A stretch of DNA of 38,693 nt from NCBI GenBank assembly GCA_009103225.1, contig RHPI01002262.1:626538-665230 (forward strand). The letters run 5' to 3'. The notes beneath the pieces were generated by a model, which made no database searches, was not told where the DNA came from, and saw nothing but the letters and a program-made list of their open reading frames with translations. Both the position numbers and the translations under genes were made by a program. Every line of letters begins with the position of its first letter. Within the stretch, counting starts at the first letter, position 1. The DNA comes from Chlorokybus atmophyticus (taxonomy: Eukaryota > Streptophyta > Chlorokybophyceae > Chlorokybales > Chlorokybaceae). Shown here piece by piece: positions 29,348 through 38,693 of the stretch.

Positions 29348-32020
29348 ATGGCGGCGGTGGCGGCGTCGACCGTGGCGGGGCTGTGCAGCACGGATAGATT
29401 GGGTCAGCACTGTGTGGCTGTATCGGCCAGTAGCGCGCCTGAAAGGGCACGGCCAAGGCCGAGGCTGGCTCGTCTGGTGGCAAAGGTTAGCAAGCTGCAG
29501 TGACACACAAATTTTTGCATTGCATTTTGGTGGCAATTCTGCTGAACACCGTTACAGAAGCATGCAATCTGGCCTTGACTGATCGCAATAACTTGCATGA
29601 TTCATTGCATTGGCATCAGAAAGATGGTCTGTCTGTAATGTCGGGTCGAGCAACAACAACAATTATGTAGCAGAAGGGCTCATCAGTAAAGGCACCACTG
29701 TGTTGTAATTCTTTGCATAAGGGTTATGTTGAACTCCATCTCGCGACAATGCCTGTTGACGACAGTCATCATGTGTTCGCTCCGTTCTTGCTTTCACCAT
29801 GAACTGTTGACATTGGCGTGGTTGACAACATATGTCCATCGTGAGATTTGCGGAATGGCTAGTGCCTGCAACGGTGTCTGCCTTAAATACGGCAAGGTCA
29901 GTCGTACTGTTCTGGAACCTGTTGTCAACCTCCACATGTACCTCTGCACATGCATGTGCGTGCATGCATCTGCGCACATGCTAATGGACACACATGCATG
30001 CACAACACAAGTTCTCACCAACATAAACCACAGGCAGGCAAGGGCCCGCGCAGGAAAAGCAGTGGCGGCGAGGTGGCGGGCGGCGAGACAGAGTGGGCGA
30101 GGGGTTTTGGGGCTTCTTCGTCTTCGCTGTCTCGAGGACGAGCCGGGCAGGAAGCTAGGGTAGAACGCGCGGAAGATGTGGAGTTCTCAGCACCAGACAG
30201 AAGCGGTACAGAATTTGTTCCATGCTCTTTAAAATCTCAGGTCTGTTCATTCAGTAAACTCCAATAAAGAGCCGATTGCGTCAGCATGGTGTGTGCGCGC
30301 GGGCGTGCGTGTTGTATTCCGTGTGTGCGTGATATTCATGTGTAAGGCGCATCAAGCGCTATGCAGTAGTATGCAATGCACCACGTTTCTGCATGAAAAT
30401 CTAAGTTGGGTTGGTAGAGATGAGATGATGAAACAGTCACTGGCAGTGTGCATGCACCTGGATATTGACAGCAGTGCATGAATGCTTTGTGAGTGTCAGC
30501 ACTACGCGACTGGTATGCACACAAGGCACATGTGCTCTAAGCGGACGTGTCCCGATACCTTCAGGCGCAGACGAAGAGGTGGACATGGATGACGAGGAGC
30601 TGGAGGAGCTTGATTTCGACGACTTGGTAGACGCTGCTGAAGGTACTTACCCTGACAACATAACTGTGGTTGAGTCGTACCATCACATAGCCATCACCGA
30701 CTAGCTATGGCGTTAGTTGCACAATGCATCTGAATGCTTCCGGGAATCTATGCATGGCTGGCAGTCATTGTTGCCTTTTGCTTTGCACATCACCCAGCAG
30801 CTGCTACAAACCTTCTCGCACAGAACAAGGGTGCATGTCTTCAAGACCCAACTGAAACAGTCTGTTTTACTGTAATGTGCTGCCAGGTGGGCTTGATGTC
30901 GAGGAATGGCAGAGCAAAGACATAGGCGCAAGGATAGGAACAAGCGAAGAAGTTGAAGATGATGATGACAGTCGGAAGTGTGAGTGCTGACTCTCGTACT
31001 TTGGTCGTATTGCTGTTATCATTTGGGGGCGCATACAACGAGCGACAGATAGCAGTTGACCGGTATGCCGCACAAGCGCGAATGTGTGGCACACCGTGGA
31101 TAGTATGTGCCACACGCACTGAAGTGTGTGCCACAGTGTTAGGCTACTGGCAAGTTGCGTGCATTCCAAGCAACTTAATGTGTTAATTATTACAACTGTT
31201 GGGATGATAACAAACGACAAATTACAATTACTTGCTTGCTGCTTGCCTTAGGTTGCTGAAGTATGCACTCTGCTGTTGTCATGCGCACTCACATGCTTTT
31301 CTTTGTCGCATTCAGCTGCTTATCTGCTTGTTAAGCCTGGCATGACATTTGCTGTGGTGCTTGGCAGTTGCGGTGGCACTTGCAGAGGCGGCCAATGAGA
31401 TCAAGGCAGTGGACCTGCTCGTGTTGCATGTGGCGCCGCTGGTGTATTGGACGCGCTTCTTCGTGCTGGTCACGGGCTTCTCGCGTCCGCAGATCGAGGC
31501 TATATCGTAAGCAATCTGTCTGCACTGCATTATTGCCACGCTCTCGTACGCACAAAGTCTGTTTCTAGACACAACCCACAACTTAGTCAACAGGCCAGCA
31601 GAGTGGACTATGTTGTGTATGCGTGCTCCGGCCGTCATCAAGAACTGCAGATACTCTGTTTGACATGAGCCTGTGCGCACCTTGGTCATTGCTTGTGTGA
31701 TTGGCGTATTCATGAACAGGCAAAAGATGAAGGATGTCGCAGAGGAGCAGTTTGATAGGAGATTAGACGAGAAGGCCGACCGCATGCAAACCAGCTGGAT
31801 CTTGCTTGATTTTGGTAAGCATGGCAACCTCGGAAGCGCATTATGAATCAAACAGACCTTGATAGAATGTGTGATGCCGAGTATGCAAGCTCTAACACGT
31901 AGTCTGTGTTAAGGTGATGTGGTTGCGCATGTCTTCCTGCCCTCCGAACGGGAGTACTACAACCTCGAGTCGTTTTACGGTGCTGCGGAGGCGGTTGATC
32001 TACCTTTTGCAGCCCTCTGA
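29348..32020 (+). CDS. Ribosomal silencing factor RsfS / Iojap-like, organellar, 6 exons
   Basis: A 242-residue Iojap/RsfS-domain protein. In bacteria RsfS binds ribosomal protein uL14 and blocks subunit joining; the plant and mitochondrial members act in organelle ribosome biogenesis. Exons: 29348-29485, 30034-30205, 30565-30642, 31368-31506, 31720-31814, 31914-32020; phases agree. ATG 29348 opens an Ala/Ser/Val-rich leader (MAAVAASTVAGLCS) followed by an Arg/Pro-rich stretch, typical of plastid import. A low-complexity Gly/Ser linker and an acidic segment (EEVDMDDEELEELDFDDL) precede the domain. The domain carries LVYWTRFFVLVTGFSRPQIEA, MQTSWILLDFGDVVAHVFLP and REYYNLESFYGAAEAVDLPF, all hallmark RsfS segments. 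Exons 1 and 2 rest on splice phase only; exons 4-6 are certain. Confidence 0.93.
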
Positions 32021-32724
32021 GCGACTGAACACATGATACGTATGTGCAATGCAAGGTGCCCTTAGTTAGGGCCTTGTGGCTGTGCTGGTGAAGAGTTTTG
32101 CATGGCTCTTGAAGCGGTGAGGGCCACAACTTCGCTCGTACTTGTGCTTCGCTGTCTGCACCCAGGCATTCGCTTCGTTGCCATGAACTTATATGTCAAG
32201 CGCAATCCTTGCGTCAATCCTTGGTTCACACAGTATTGTGCGAGTCACGCGTGCAAACATGGCTGATTTTCATTTTACCACCAGCTCAGCAAAGCAAGTT
32301 TGGCATCACCAAACCACCACTCGTGTAGCACAGCTTTAAGGCTTGTAAGCTGCTTCAAGGGCACAATCAGTGAACGCCTAAAGAAGCCTGCATCTCACAT
32401 GCTACCCCTTCTTTGCTTTGTAGTGGCAACACATTGTCAAACATCTCATGTGACTCATCTCGGCCGCATCATGCTGACATTGCAAAAGCAGCACACACTT
32501 CACAACACAATCTTGTATCAAATCGGTTAGACGAAAATCTTTTATCACCAAGCAGGTATACTGCACTGGGCACAGCTCCTGGGCTCTACCTACAAAACAA
32601 CTGCTGGAATTATGTATTGCATGACGTATTCAAACAGTTTGCCAGCGAAACATACCAAACACAACTCAGCCAACCCTACGCACACAAGTCTACTCTCACT
32701 AGTGTGAACCACAACCAGAACACA
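32021..32724. other. Convergent 3' region of RsfS (+) and metallopeptidase (-)
   Basis: No gene is recognised between the facing stop codons. The region is of ordinary composition until the hairpin at 32725. Confidence 0.5.
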
Positions 32725-32805
32725 ACTGCTTAGGCTAGCAGTCTACTACTGTGCAGTATGAACTGTAGTAGACTGCTAGCCTAAGCAGTAGTAGACTGCT
32801 AGCCT
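32725..32805. repeat. 25-bp perfect hairpin plus third tandem copy at metallopeptidase 3' end
   Basis: Arms 32725-32749 and 32765-32789 are perfect reverse complements around a 15-nt loop. The 18-bp core GTAGTAGACTGCTAGCCT occurs again at 32788-32805 in tandem with the second arm (23-bp offset). The third copy is the end of the coding sequence on the minus strand (residues LAVYY), and the stop codon 32776-32778 lies inside the second copy. Confidence 0.9.
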
Positions 32806-35298
32806 GGGCTTGCGCGTGGCGTCTCTGGAGGAGTAGAAGCCATACCAGTTGGGTGTTTTATCGCCATTGGTTCGCTTGCCAAAGTAGCCTCTAAACTGCA
32901 CGATGCCGGCTTTAGGGAAGGCGCTGAGCTTAGAGGACCTGAGGTAGTAATTCAGGTAGTAGCGCTGCAGGGAGCTCCTGGCAACATTTATGTTCTCGCC
33001 GCGCTTCTGCACAAAGTCTGCTGGAGTCAAGCTCTTGGAACCGGTGAACGCGCGCGACATGTCGAGGTAGAGGCTGCCAAACTTGCCATTGCGCATTGGC
33101 GTGGGGTTGACGGATGAACCACGCCTGAGCACGAGCGTGACGCTGCGCAAGTACGCTTTGCGTGGGATGCTGCGGGTGCTGCACGAGACGAAGAACTTGA
33201 ACTGAGAGGCGCCGCTGTCACCCACGCGAAGGCCACCTGGACCCCGGCCATGGCGGTAGACTGTCCCTGAGGCGAGCCTGCTTGGGAGGGCAGCAATGTA
33301 GCCGTCGTCGCTGCTGCCAGTGTTGCAAGTGATGCTCACGCGCCGGCATGTCTTGCGGGAACCACACTCGGTGGTCAAGCACGAGCGACCAGCAGCAAAG
33401 TTCTTGATCAGAGGCACCGTGTCGCTGCTGCGGAAGACATTCACGCCCTGGATGCTGGGGTACATCGTGTACGCGATGCTGTTGATGTGCATGGAGCTCC
33501 ACGAGTGACCCAGCTCGTGCGCTGTGGTGTCGGTCACGTCTCCAAGCGAGGGACTCCAGTCTGACTGCGCCACTGAGTAGGCGTAGCTAGTGACGCACGT
33601 CGTGCCAACATAGGCATTGCCGATGACATTGCTGGACATCTGCCTGCAACGACAAACAAGCCCAGATGAGTCGGAAGGAGAAGGGTCAGTTGTTGCAGTG
33701 CACACGCACTGAGAGCCACACAGACGCCCATTGACGAGCACGCACACGCTTGCACACCCAGACAGACACCATCCCACCCACCCACACGCACATGCACACA
33801 ACCATGCACAAGTAGTAAGCACAGTACCTGCCAGTAAAGAGCTGAGCCAGATCGCGCTTCACACTCTGGCGGTTGTTATTCCACTCGTTGGTCATCTGTG
33901 TCAGCAAGTTGTTGACATCGTTGGCGGAGTACGGGTCGGCCCTGTTTGAGCTTCGCACGATCACCGTGGTGAGCTTGTGCCGAATCTGCACTTGGGAGAG
34001 GTACTGCGGACATGCCATTGCTGTTACCATGACATCAACAACTGTCATCTAGTCGACTGCAAGACAATGCATGCAGCTGACCTGCTTATTGACAATGTTG
34101 ACGATGGTAGCAATGCGACTGTTAACTCCACTCGCGCTGCCATACCTTTGGAAGTAGGGATAGTCTAGCAGAAGGCAAACAAACAGACATCAGAGTTGTA
34201 CTCTTCAGCCAAAGTAATCAACAACAGCACAGAAGCATCCACCAACCTGTGTCAATCGCCAGCTCCGCCACGTAGTTGCAGCCGACGCCCAGTGCTTGTG
34301 CTCGAAGAGGCTGCATGCAGCCACAACGTCAATGCACATCCAACAAGGGTGAACAAAGCCACTTGCGACATGAAGAAAAATCATAGCGAGTGCGAGAGGC
34401 TAACTTACCGTCTCGACTGCCAGTGTCATGGCGTGATCCATATGCCTGGGCTCTGCACAGCTGGCATGGGAAGTGCCAAGTGCAGATCTTTTATACACAG
34501 CATGCGTTGAGGCTGGGACATCCAGCGTGCTTCTTCCCCGCCGAGGGACTGGCTCAATGAAATACTCAATGCCGCCCTTATCAATGTACGCGTGCAAGCC
34601 ATCCTCGTGCAGGGAGCCAGCAACCGCAGACCCATTGTGGCCGTACAGCCTGCCGCAGACAGTGTGCTCCGGACCAGCTTCGTGCTCTACCAGCTCGCCG
34701 TCCTCATTCTGCACCAGCAGCTGGAAGCCCTCTGCCCTCACTGAGCAAGGCTCCAGCTCCATCTGGTGAAGTTCCCCATCTAACAGGACGCTCTGCATTG
34801 AGAATGCAACACAACAATGAGTACCCCGAAACAGAGGATGACCACTGCAGTGTGACAACTGTTGTAACATGCAGAAGCTAAGACTACGGCATGAGAAGTA
34901 CATGCACGCAAGCCAAGCTAGCACTGTGGTTTTCATGGCTGAGCTTGGTGCATACTGCACAACAGACGAGACACTGCAAAGGCCTTGCGCTGTAAAAGTT
35001 GTATGTAGGAAACAGCATGGAGTGTGTCATGACGTCGCACACTGGACACGTGACAAGCAAGCAGCAATGACAACAATGCAGAAACACACACAAACACCCA
35101 AGCTAGCGATGCTGTCACACGTACCACAAGGCTTGGTTTATGGAGGAGGACGTGCTGAACTTCGGCATGCGTCAAGTTGAGGGTGTGGCGAGCATGCTCT
35201 TGCAAACCAGCACTTGCGATGACAGCGCTGGCAGCAGTAGTAGCAGCTGCCCACCTCACCAGACCCAGCAGAACCACCAGCAGCAGAAGACGAGCCAT
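32776..35298 (-). CDS. Secreted reprolysin-like (M12B/ADAM-type) metallopeptidase, 6 exons
   Basis: A zinc metallopeptidase of the metzincin clan, 582 residues. Exons on the minus strand: 35298-35125, 34792-34409, 34310-34247, 34164-34082, 34003-33828, 33643-32776; phases agree. ATG 35298 begins a clear signal peptide (MARLLLLVVLLGLVRWAAA). Residues about 30-170 resemble the M12B propeptide (HQMELEPC, CGRLYGHNGSAVAGSL, GGIEYFIEPV). The catalytic domain follows (about 190-370). The zinc motif is H336-H346, HELGHSWSSMH, with a Met-turn YTMYPS downstream. The usual Gly of HExGHxxGxxH is Ser here. After a Cys-containing linker (CLTTECGSRKTC) the last 170 residues form a beta-rich domain like DNRLRE/carbohydrate-binding jelly rolls. 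It probably acts in the cell wall or extracellular matrix; substrate unknown. It is not of the gametolysin (M11) type by its motif context. Confidence 0.88.
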
Positions 35299-35493
35299 CT
35301 TCGTTATGCAAACCAGCTGGTTGCAAAGATAGTTTGCAACTGCTATGCTCCGCTATTCTTAGCAGACTGACAATCCACAAGCGCAATGCCTAGACAACAG
35401 CGAAATGGTGCTTACGTACACTCATTCACAGGTACTTATAGCTAGCAAACCGCCTGAGGCAACCGCCTGCACAGCGACACGCGACTGGCATGT

Positions 35494-35736
35494 CTATCCT
35501 CTCTTGCCTCCAGCAGAAGCCAAAAATGATGGCGCCAATGCTGCCCCCAGCACCACCGCCGCCGCCGCCACCGCTGCCGCCACCACTAGCCAGTACCACT
35601 GCGTTTTGACTATGCACACTGATGTGACACCCTCGCCGTTAAGCGAAAGGCACAGCGGTTCCGCGAAAAAATGCCGCCGCATCGTTCCGTCTAACCGCAC
35701 CCGCAGGTAACGGCGATGGCGCCCGCCTCGCACCAT
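35494..35736 (-). CDS. Possible small single-span membrane protein
   Basis: An 80-codon frame from ATG 35736 contains basic N-terminal residues (RGGRHRRYLRVRL), then one hydrophobic span of about 22 residues (YWLVVAAAVAAAAVVLGAAL) and a short tail ending GGKRG. It lies 200 bp upstream of the metallopeptidase in the same orientation. I recognise no family, and the GCC/GGC triplets could create such a span by chance. Confidence 0.25.
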   Translation of the reverse strand: MVRGGRHRRYLRVRLDGTMRRHFFAEPLCLSLNGEGVTSVCIVKTQWYWLVVAAAVAAAAVVLGAALAPSFLASAGGKRG

Positions 35737-35825
35737 TCATTGTCTGTCGCATTTCCCAAAATCAGTCACACATCACACTCCACGACTCGGCCCGTCATGA
35801 ACGTGACATGCATTTCGCTTCTGGC

Positions 35826-35850
35826 TGAGACTCTCAACTTGAGAGTCTCA
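35826..35850. repeat. Perfect palindrome with 12-bp arms
   Basis: TGAGACTCTCAA and TTGAGAGTCTCA are exact inverted repeats around a single C, forming a 25-bp near-perfect palindrome upstream of the small open frame. Confidence 0.85.
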
Positions 35851-37457
35851 AGTCTACAGCCATCCCTTTCGTTCCTTGATGCACGACATTTCATAATGCA
35901 TTGATATGAAACGGCTCTGAGATGTGACCGGTACAGCCGTTATGAGGTTGGGTGCTAGTATGCCGCCGTCAAAGCCAAGCCAAATGTGCAATGTGCGGCA
36001 CGTGGCAACCAAAGGCGCGCCGTGCTAGGTGCCTACCACGTGCGCTGAAGCCGCGCTTCATGATGCGCGACGCGTGTTGCGATGAGTACGGCATCTTGTT
36101 GCCTCTCCCCCACCCACCCGTGTTATTAGACGGGGGGTATAACAAAGCCCCCTTTTCAGTGGAGGGTGATAGTGGGGTGTATTCGAATGTCGGAAGACTC
36201 TGGGTGCAAACCACAAAACTAGCCACAACCTGCATATTATTGCTATACTTAAACAAGTAGTGGCATAGGGTATGTGAATCTATAATGAAACACGTCGTGC
36301 AAATTGCACAACCCGAAAAAAACACCAATACCGCGTTAGATGATTCACACGACACCACCACCACTTTCTAGTCAACAGGGGCTCCACTTTACTCTATCCT
36401 ACGTGAATGCAAGTGCAAGCGCGAGTAGGGCAGGTAGAGGTGAAGCAGCGGGCTTCGTCTGCAGTAGAGTAGTAGTAGTAGCGGAGAGGGGTGGCGGGTG
36501 TGATGGACGACATATAATTTATGAGACATATGTAAATGTATATGTGTGAGCATACTACATGACTGTTTAAGGCATGTAGCGCAGTAAATACTATACTATA
36601 AGCTTTCAAGCTCGAACAGCCATATGTTATGCACTTTTCTCAAACATGTCCCGTGATGATATGAGTCCCATGAATCATGGCTCGAGCGTAAAAGGCATGA
36701 ATGGCTCAATCCAAGTAGCATATTATACCATAAAAAGCCGTAAAATACGTGCCCGAAAGTCTTTAGTTTTGTAGTTTAAAGCTGAAGCGTACGCTCAATC
36801 TCTACATTGTTCTGCACTGCGTGGTAACACCGTGTCATAGCGATATGGCATGTTGTAAATAACGAGTATATGATACATATGATACATTATAATAATGAGG
36901 GTGTTAAACTGTCGCTTGAAACCGGTTTTATATGCTGATGTAATATGTTATTATGGTATGATACGTATTGATGTATCAATCATTCACAATTTTACATCAT
37001 GTGCACATTATATGCACACGTCCTTATTATGATGGAAATACGAATTGCCGCAATGGCCGCATCAACGGGATACAATACGCTGCAGCTAAAGATTTTGTAC
37101 AAGATTACGACGAATAAAAACCGGAAAGACAAGATGTATAAAGGAAGGTCTTCATGGGTTAGGGTTTGGGTTGGAAGGTCTTTATGCAATGCATGTGTGA
37201 ATTGTAAATGTAACAGCACCACCGTCGCCGGTGATGCCCCTTCAATCCTCTACCCCAACACCCACACCGCCTATGACAAGCCTTTCAACGGCGTGGCCGC
37301 CACTGAGCAGAGAACTGAAAGTCCCCACATCAGATTGATGTGACCTTTTATATCAAGAGTATATCAACTATATGCCTCTCGATAATTAACTCACAACTAG
37401 ACATCGACCCTACAGATAGGGTAGTTAGGAAATCTAGCGTGAGCCAATCACAGCTCA

Positions 37458-37514
37458 GATAAGGTACCTATCGATAAGGTACCTATCCAAAGATACCTAT
37501 CGTAAGGTACCTAA
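37458..37514. repeat. Tandem GATAAGGTACCTATC repeats
   Basis: The 15-bp unit GATAAGGTACCTATC occurs twice in perfect tandem (37458-37472, 37473-37487), followed by two degenerate copies (AGATACCTATC, GTAAGGTACCTAAC). Each unit is itself nearly palindromic around GGTACC. Confidence 0.85.
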
Positions 37515-37683
37515 CGAGATAGTGATCACATTATATCAAATGTGACACTAAATAGGCTTGAATAAGCGGTTCTACACCCATTGGGACTTATTTAAGCTAT
37601 GATAAAGCATCATAGCCTTTAATAAGCGAGGAACCGTAGAAAAGAGGTATAAATAAGCATATTTGAATACTTATTCATACAAA

Positions 37684-37863
37684 ATGTGTTATTTAGGTAG
37701 CAATAATACCCCTATTATTATTGCTCCCGTTACAGTGAAGTTATATTACAGTGCAATAAAGCCTTATTCGAAGCTGCGCAATTCAATAAGATTCGGGCCT
37801 ACCATGGGCTGTGATAACAAAAGCTTTGTTTTGTCACCTTATGACCTTGAGGCGTTATTATAA
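37684..37863 (+). CDS. Possible 59-residue protein, unknown
   Basis: Open frame from ATG 37684 with unusual composition for this window (Ile, Asn, Tyr and Lys rich; AT-rich codons), for example NNTPIIIAPVTVKLYY. It ends with TAA inside an inverted repeat (37857-37871). No family is recognised and it may be chance in AT-rich DNA. Confidence 0.2.
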   Translation: MCYLGSNNTPIIIAPVTVKLYYSAIKPYSKLRNSIRFGPTMGCDNKSFVLSPYDLEALL

Positions 37864-37937
37864 GCAAACGTATATAGCAATGCTATACCCAGTATCTACT
37901 AGCCTTGCCACATAAACATATCACGTTTGCTTATAAT
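37857..37937. repeat. 15-bp perfect inverted repeat around a small palindrome
   Basis: ATTATAAGCAAACGT (37857-37871) and ACGTTTGCTTATAAT (37923-37937) are exact reverse complements 51 bp apart. The spacer begins with the palindrome ATAGCAATGCTAT. Confidence 0.85.
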
Positions 37938-38419
37938 AGCAAACTTTACACGGTGACTGACGAGACTGAGGGACTGTTGGATGCCTGACCCTATCTGACC
38001 CTAACGGACCCAACGGCTTGGGCCACAAAGGGACCAATCAACTGCCGGTGCGTATTGTGGACAATAAGCAATTGCCGATCGCCAATCGTACAGTACAGTG
38101 GACTGTTGCCTACCGGTGATGACGTGACATCAACATATTTTTACGGCCGACCGCCGGTCATACTGCTTCCGGCGACCTACCTGTAATAGCAAGTAAGTGT
38201 ATATTCAGGCCCCTAATGGCGGCGGTCGATATTGGTGAGTCGGAGTTGACCCGCGGCCGGCCGTCGGCTGTACATAAGCCGCGACGACGACTTATGAACC
38301 TACATTGGCAAGCAAGTGACCACTCAATCTTAACTAAGTCTCTGCTAAGAGGGACGAGCGATGGCGGCGAGTACCTGTCAGTCCGCTGAGTTATACTCGG
38401 CACACTTAATGGAACAATA

Positions 38420-38527
38420 GTACCATTGCGATGGTACAACAGTCCCATCAAAGTATCATATACGGTACTCATCATTCAATGGTACATCGGTGCTGTCGTA
38501 CCATTTAGTGGTACGACTGTACCATTG
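38420..38527. repeat. Cluster of GTACCA/TGGTAC palindromes
   Basis: GTACCAT-TGCG-ATGGTAC (38420-38437) and GTCGTACCA-TTTAG-TGGTACGAC (38495-38517) are perfect small hairpins; further ATGGTAC and GTACCATT words lie between and after them. At least five copies of the word occur within about 110 bp, in both orientations. Confidence 0.8.
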
Positions 38528-38538
38528 AACTTGAAGGC

Positions 38539-38578
38539 GTTGAGCGTTTGAAATGCAGCAGCGTTTCAAACGCTGAAC
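38539..38578. repeat. Hairpin with 15-bp arms
   Basis: GTTGAGCGTTTGAAA and TTTCAAACGCTGAAC pair with one mismatch around a 10-nt loop (38554-38563). Confidence 0.85.
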
Positions 38579-38599
38579 GGTTTCATTTACAAGGACAGG

Positions 38600-38680
38600 A
38601 GTGCGGCGGCGGCAACGGCGGCGGCGGCGACGGCGGCGGTAGCGGCGGCGGTGGTGGCGGCGGCGGCGGCGGCACGGTTG
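38600..38680 (+). repeat. GGC-triplet-rich tract at window edge
   Basis: Interrupted GGC repeat with GAC, AAC and AGC triplets. On the plus strand it could encode a Gly-rich segment, like the GT34-like tails, and a donor-like TTG/GTGAGT follows at about 38680. The window ends before it can be judged as an exon. Confidence 0.6.
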
Positions 38681-38693
38681 GTGAGTTTGTGTA

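Larger units (their letters stand above)
36200..38693. other. AT-richer right end without recognisable genes
   Basis: From about 36.2 kb the sequence turns visibly AT-rich (for example 36530-37140), lacks the TGCATGCA-style words common to the left, and contains many short palindromes and tandem motifs, itemised separately. No conserved protein segment is seen on either strand. It may be intergenic, repetitive or of different origin from the gene-bearing part. Confidence 0.5.

Noticed and set aside
32776-35298. Gametolysin (M11) assignment for the metallopeptidase
   Set aside because: The propeptide and HELGHSWSSMH with YTMYP Met-turn fit the reprolysin/ADAM-like metzincins better.
36200-38693. 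CRISPR array or bacterial insertion
   Set aside because: Repeats are few, short and irregular, with no spacer pattern and no bacterial genes.

Overview
The window reads as nuclear DNA of a photosynthetic eukaryote, most likely a green alga (chlorophyte). Genes are split into 4-11 short exons with GT-AG, and a few apparent GC-AG, introns. Several products carry organelle-transit-like N-termini rich in Ala, Ser and Arg. The gene families (plant/cyanobacterial-type alpha/beta hydrolase, Iojap/RsfS, GT34-like transferases, algal metzincin) fit that reading. I cannot name the species. All exon models are hand-built from splice signals, phase agreement and family knowledge. In every gene except exon 2 of the hydrolase, the exons add up to an uninterrupted reading frame.

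Layout: 1-2071 shows no recognisable gene. 2077-3109 is a small non-coding LTR element (TRIM-like) present as a tail-to-tail inverted dimer, flanked as one unit by the 5-bp duplication CTTAC. 4332-7748 (-) encodes an alpha/beta hydrolase with a transit-like leader. 8145-11327 (+) encodes a signal-peptide-peptidase/presenilin-type aspartyl protease, divergent from the hydrolase across about 400 bp. 12159-14888 (-) and 15105-17785 (+) are a head-to-head pair of paralogous GT34-like glycosyltransferases with the same six intron positions and phases, only 216 bp apart. 18630-19913 (-) is a YbhB-type PEBP. 21451-23294 (+) is a TMBIM/BAX-inhibitor-like membrane protein. 25316-28645 (-) is an NSUN6-like RNA cytosine-5 methyltransferase, and 29348-32020 (+) is an organellar ribosomal silencing factor (RsfS/Iojap), the two divergently arranged. 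32776-35298 (-) is a secreted reprolysin-like metallopeptidase with a propeptide and a C-terminal beta-rich domain.

From about 36.2 kb to the end the composition changes: it is AT-richer, has no recognisable gene, and is dense in short palindromes, hairpins and tandem motifs, ending in a GGC-rich tract at the window edge.

The genes do not form one pathway. Several are membrane or secretory functions (SPP, two GT34-like enzymes, TMBIM, metallopeptidase); others act on translation (NSUN6-like, RsfS). The most noteworthy features are the inverted-dimer retroelement, the mirror-image glycosyltransferase pair, long perfect hairpins in an intron and a 3' end, and the palindrome-rich right end.
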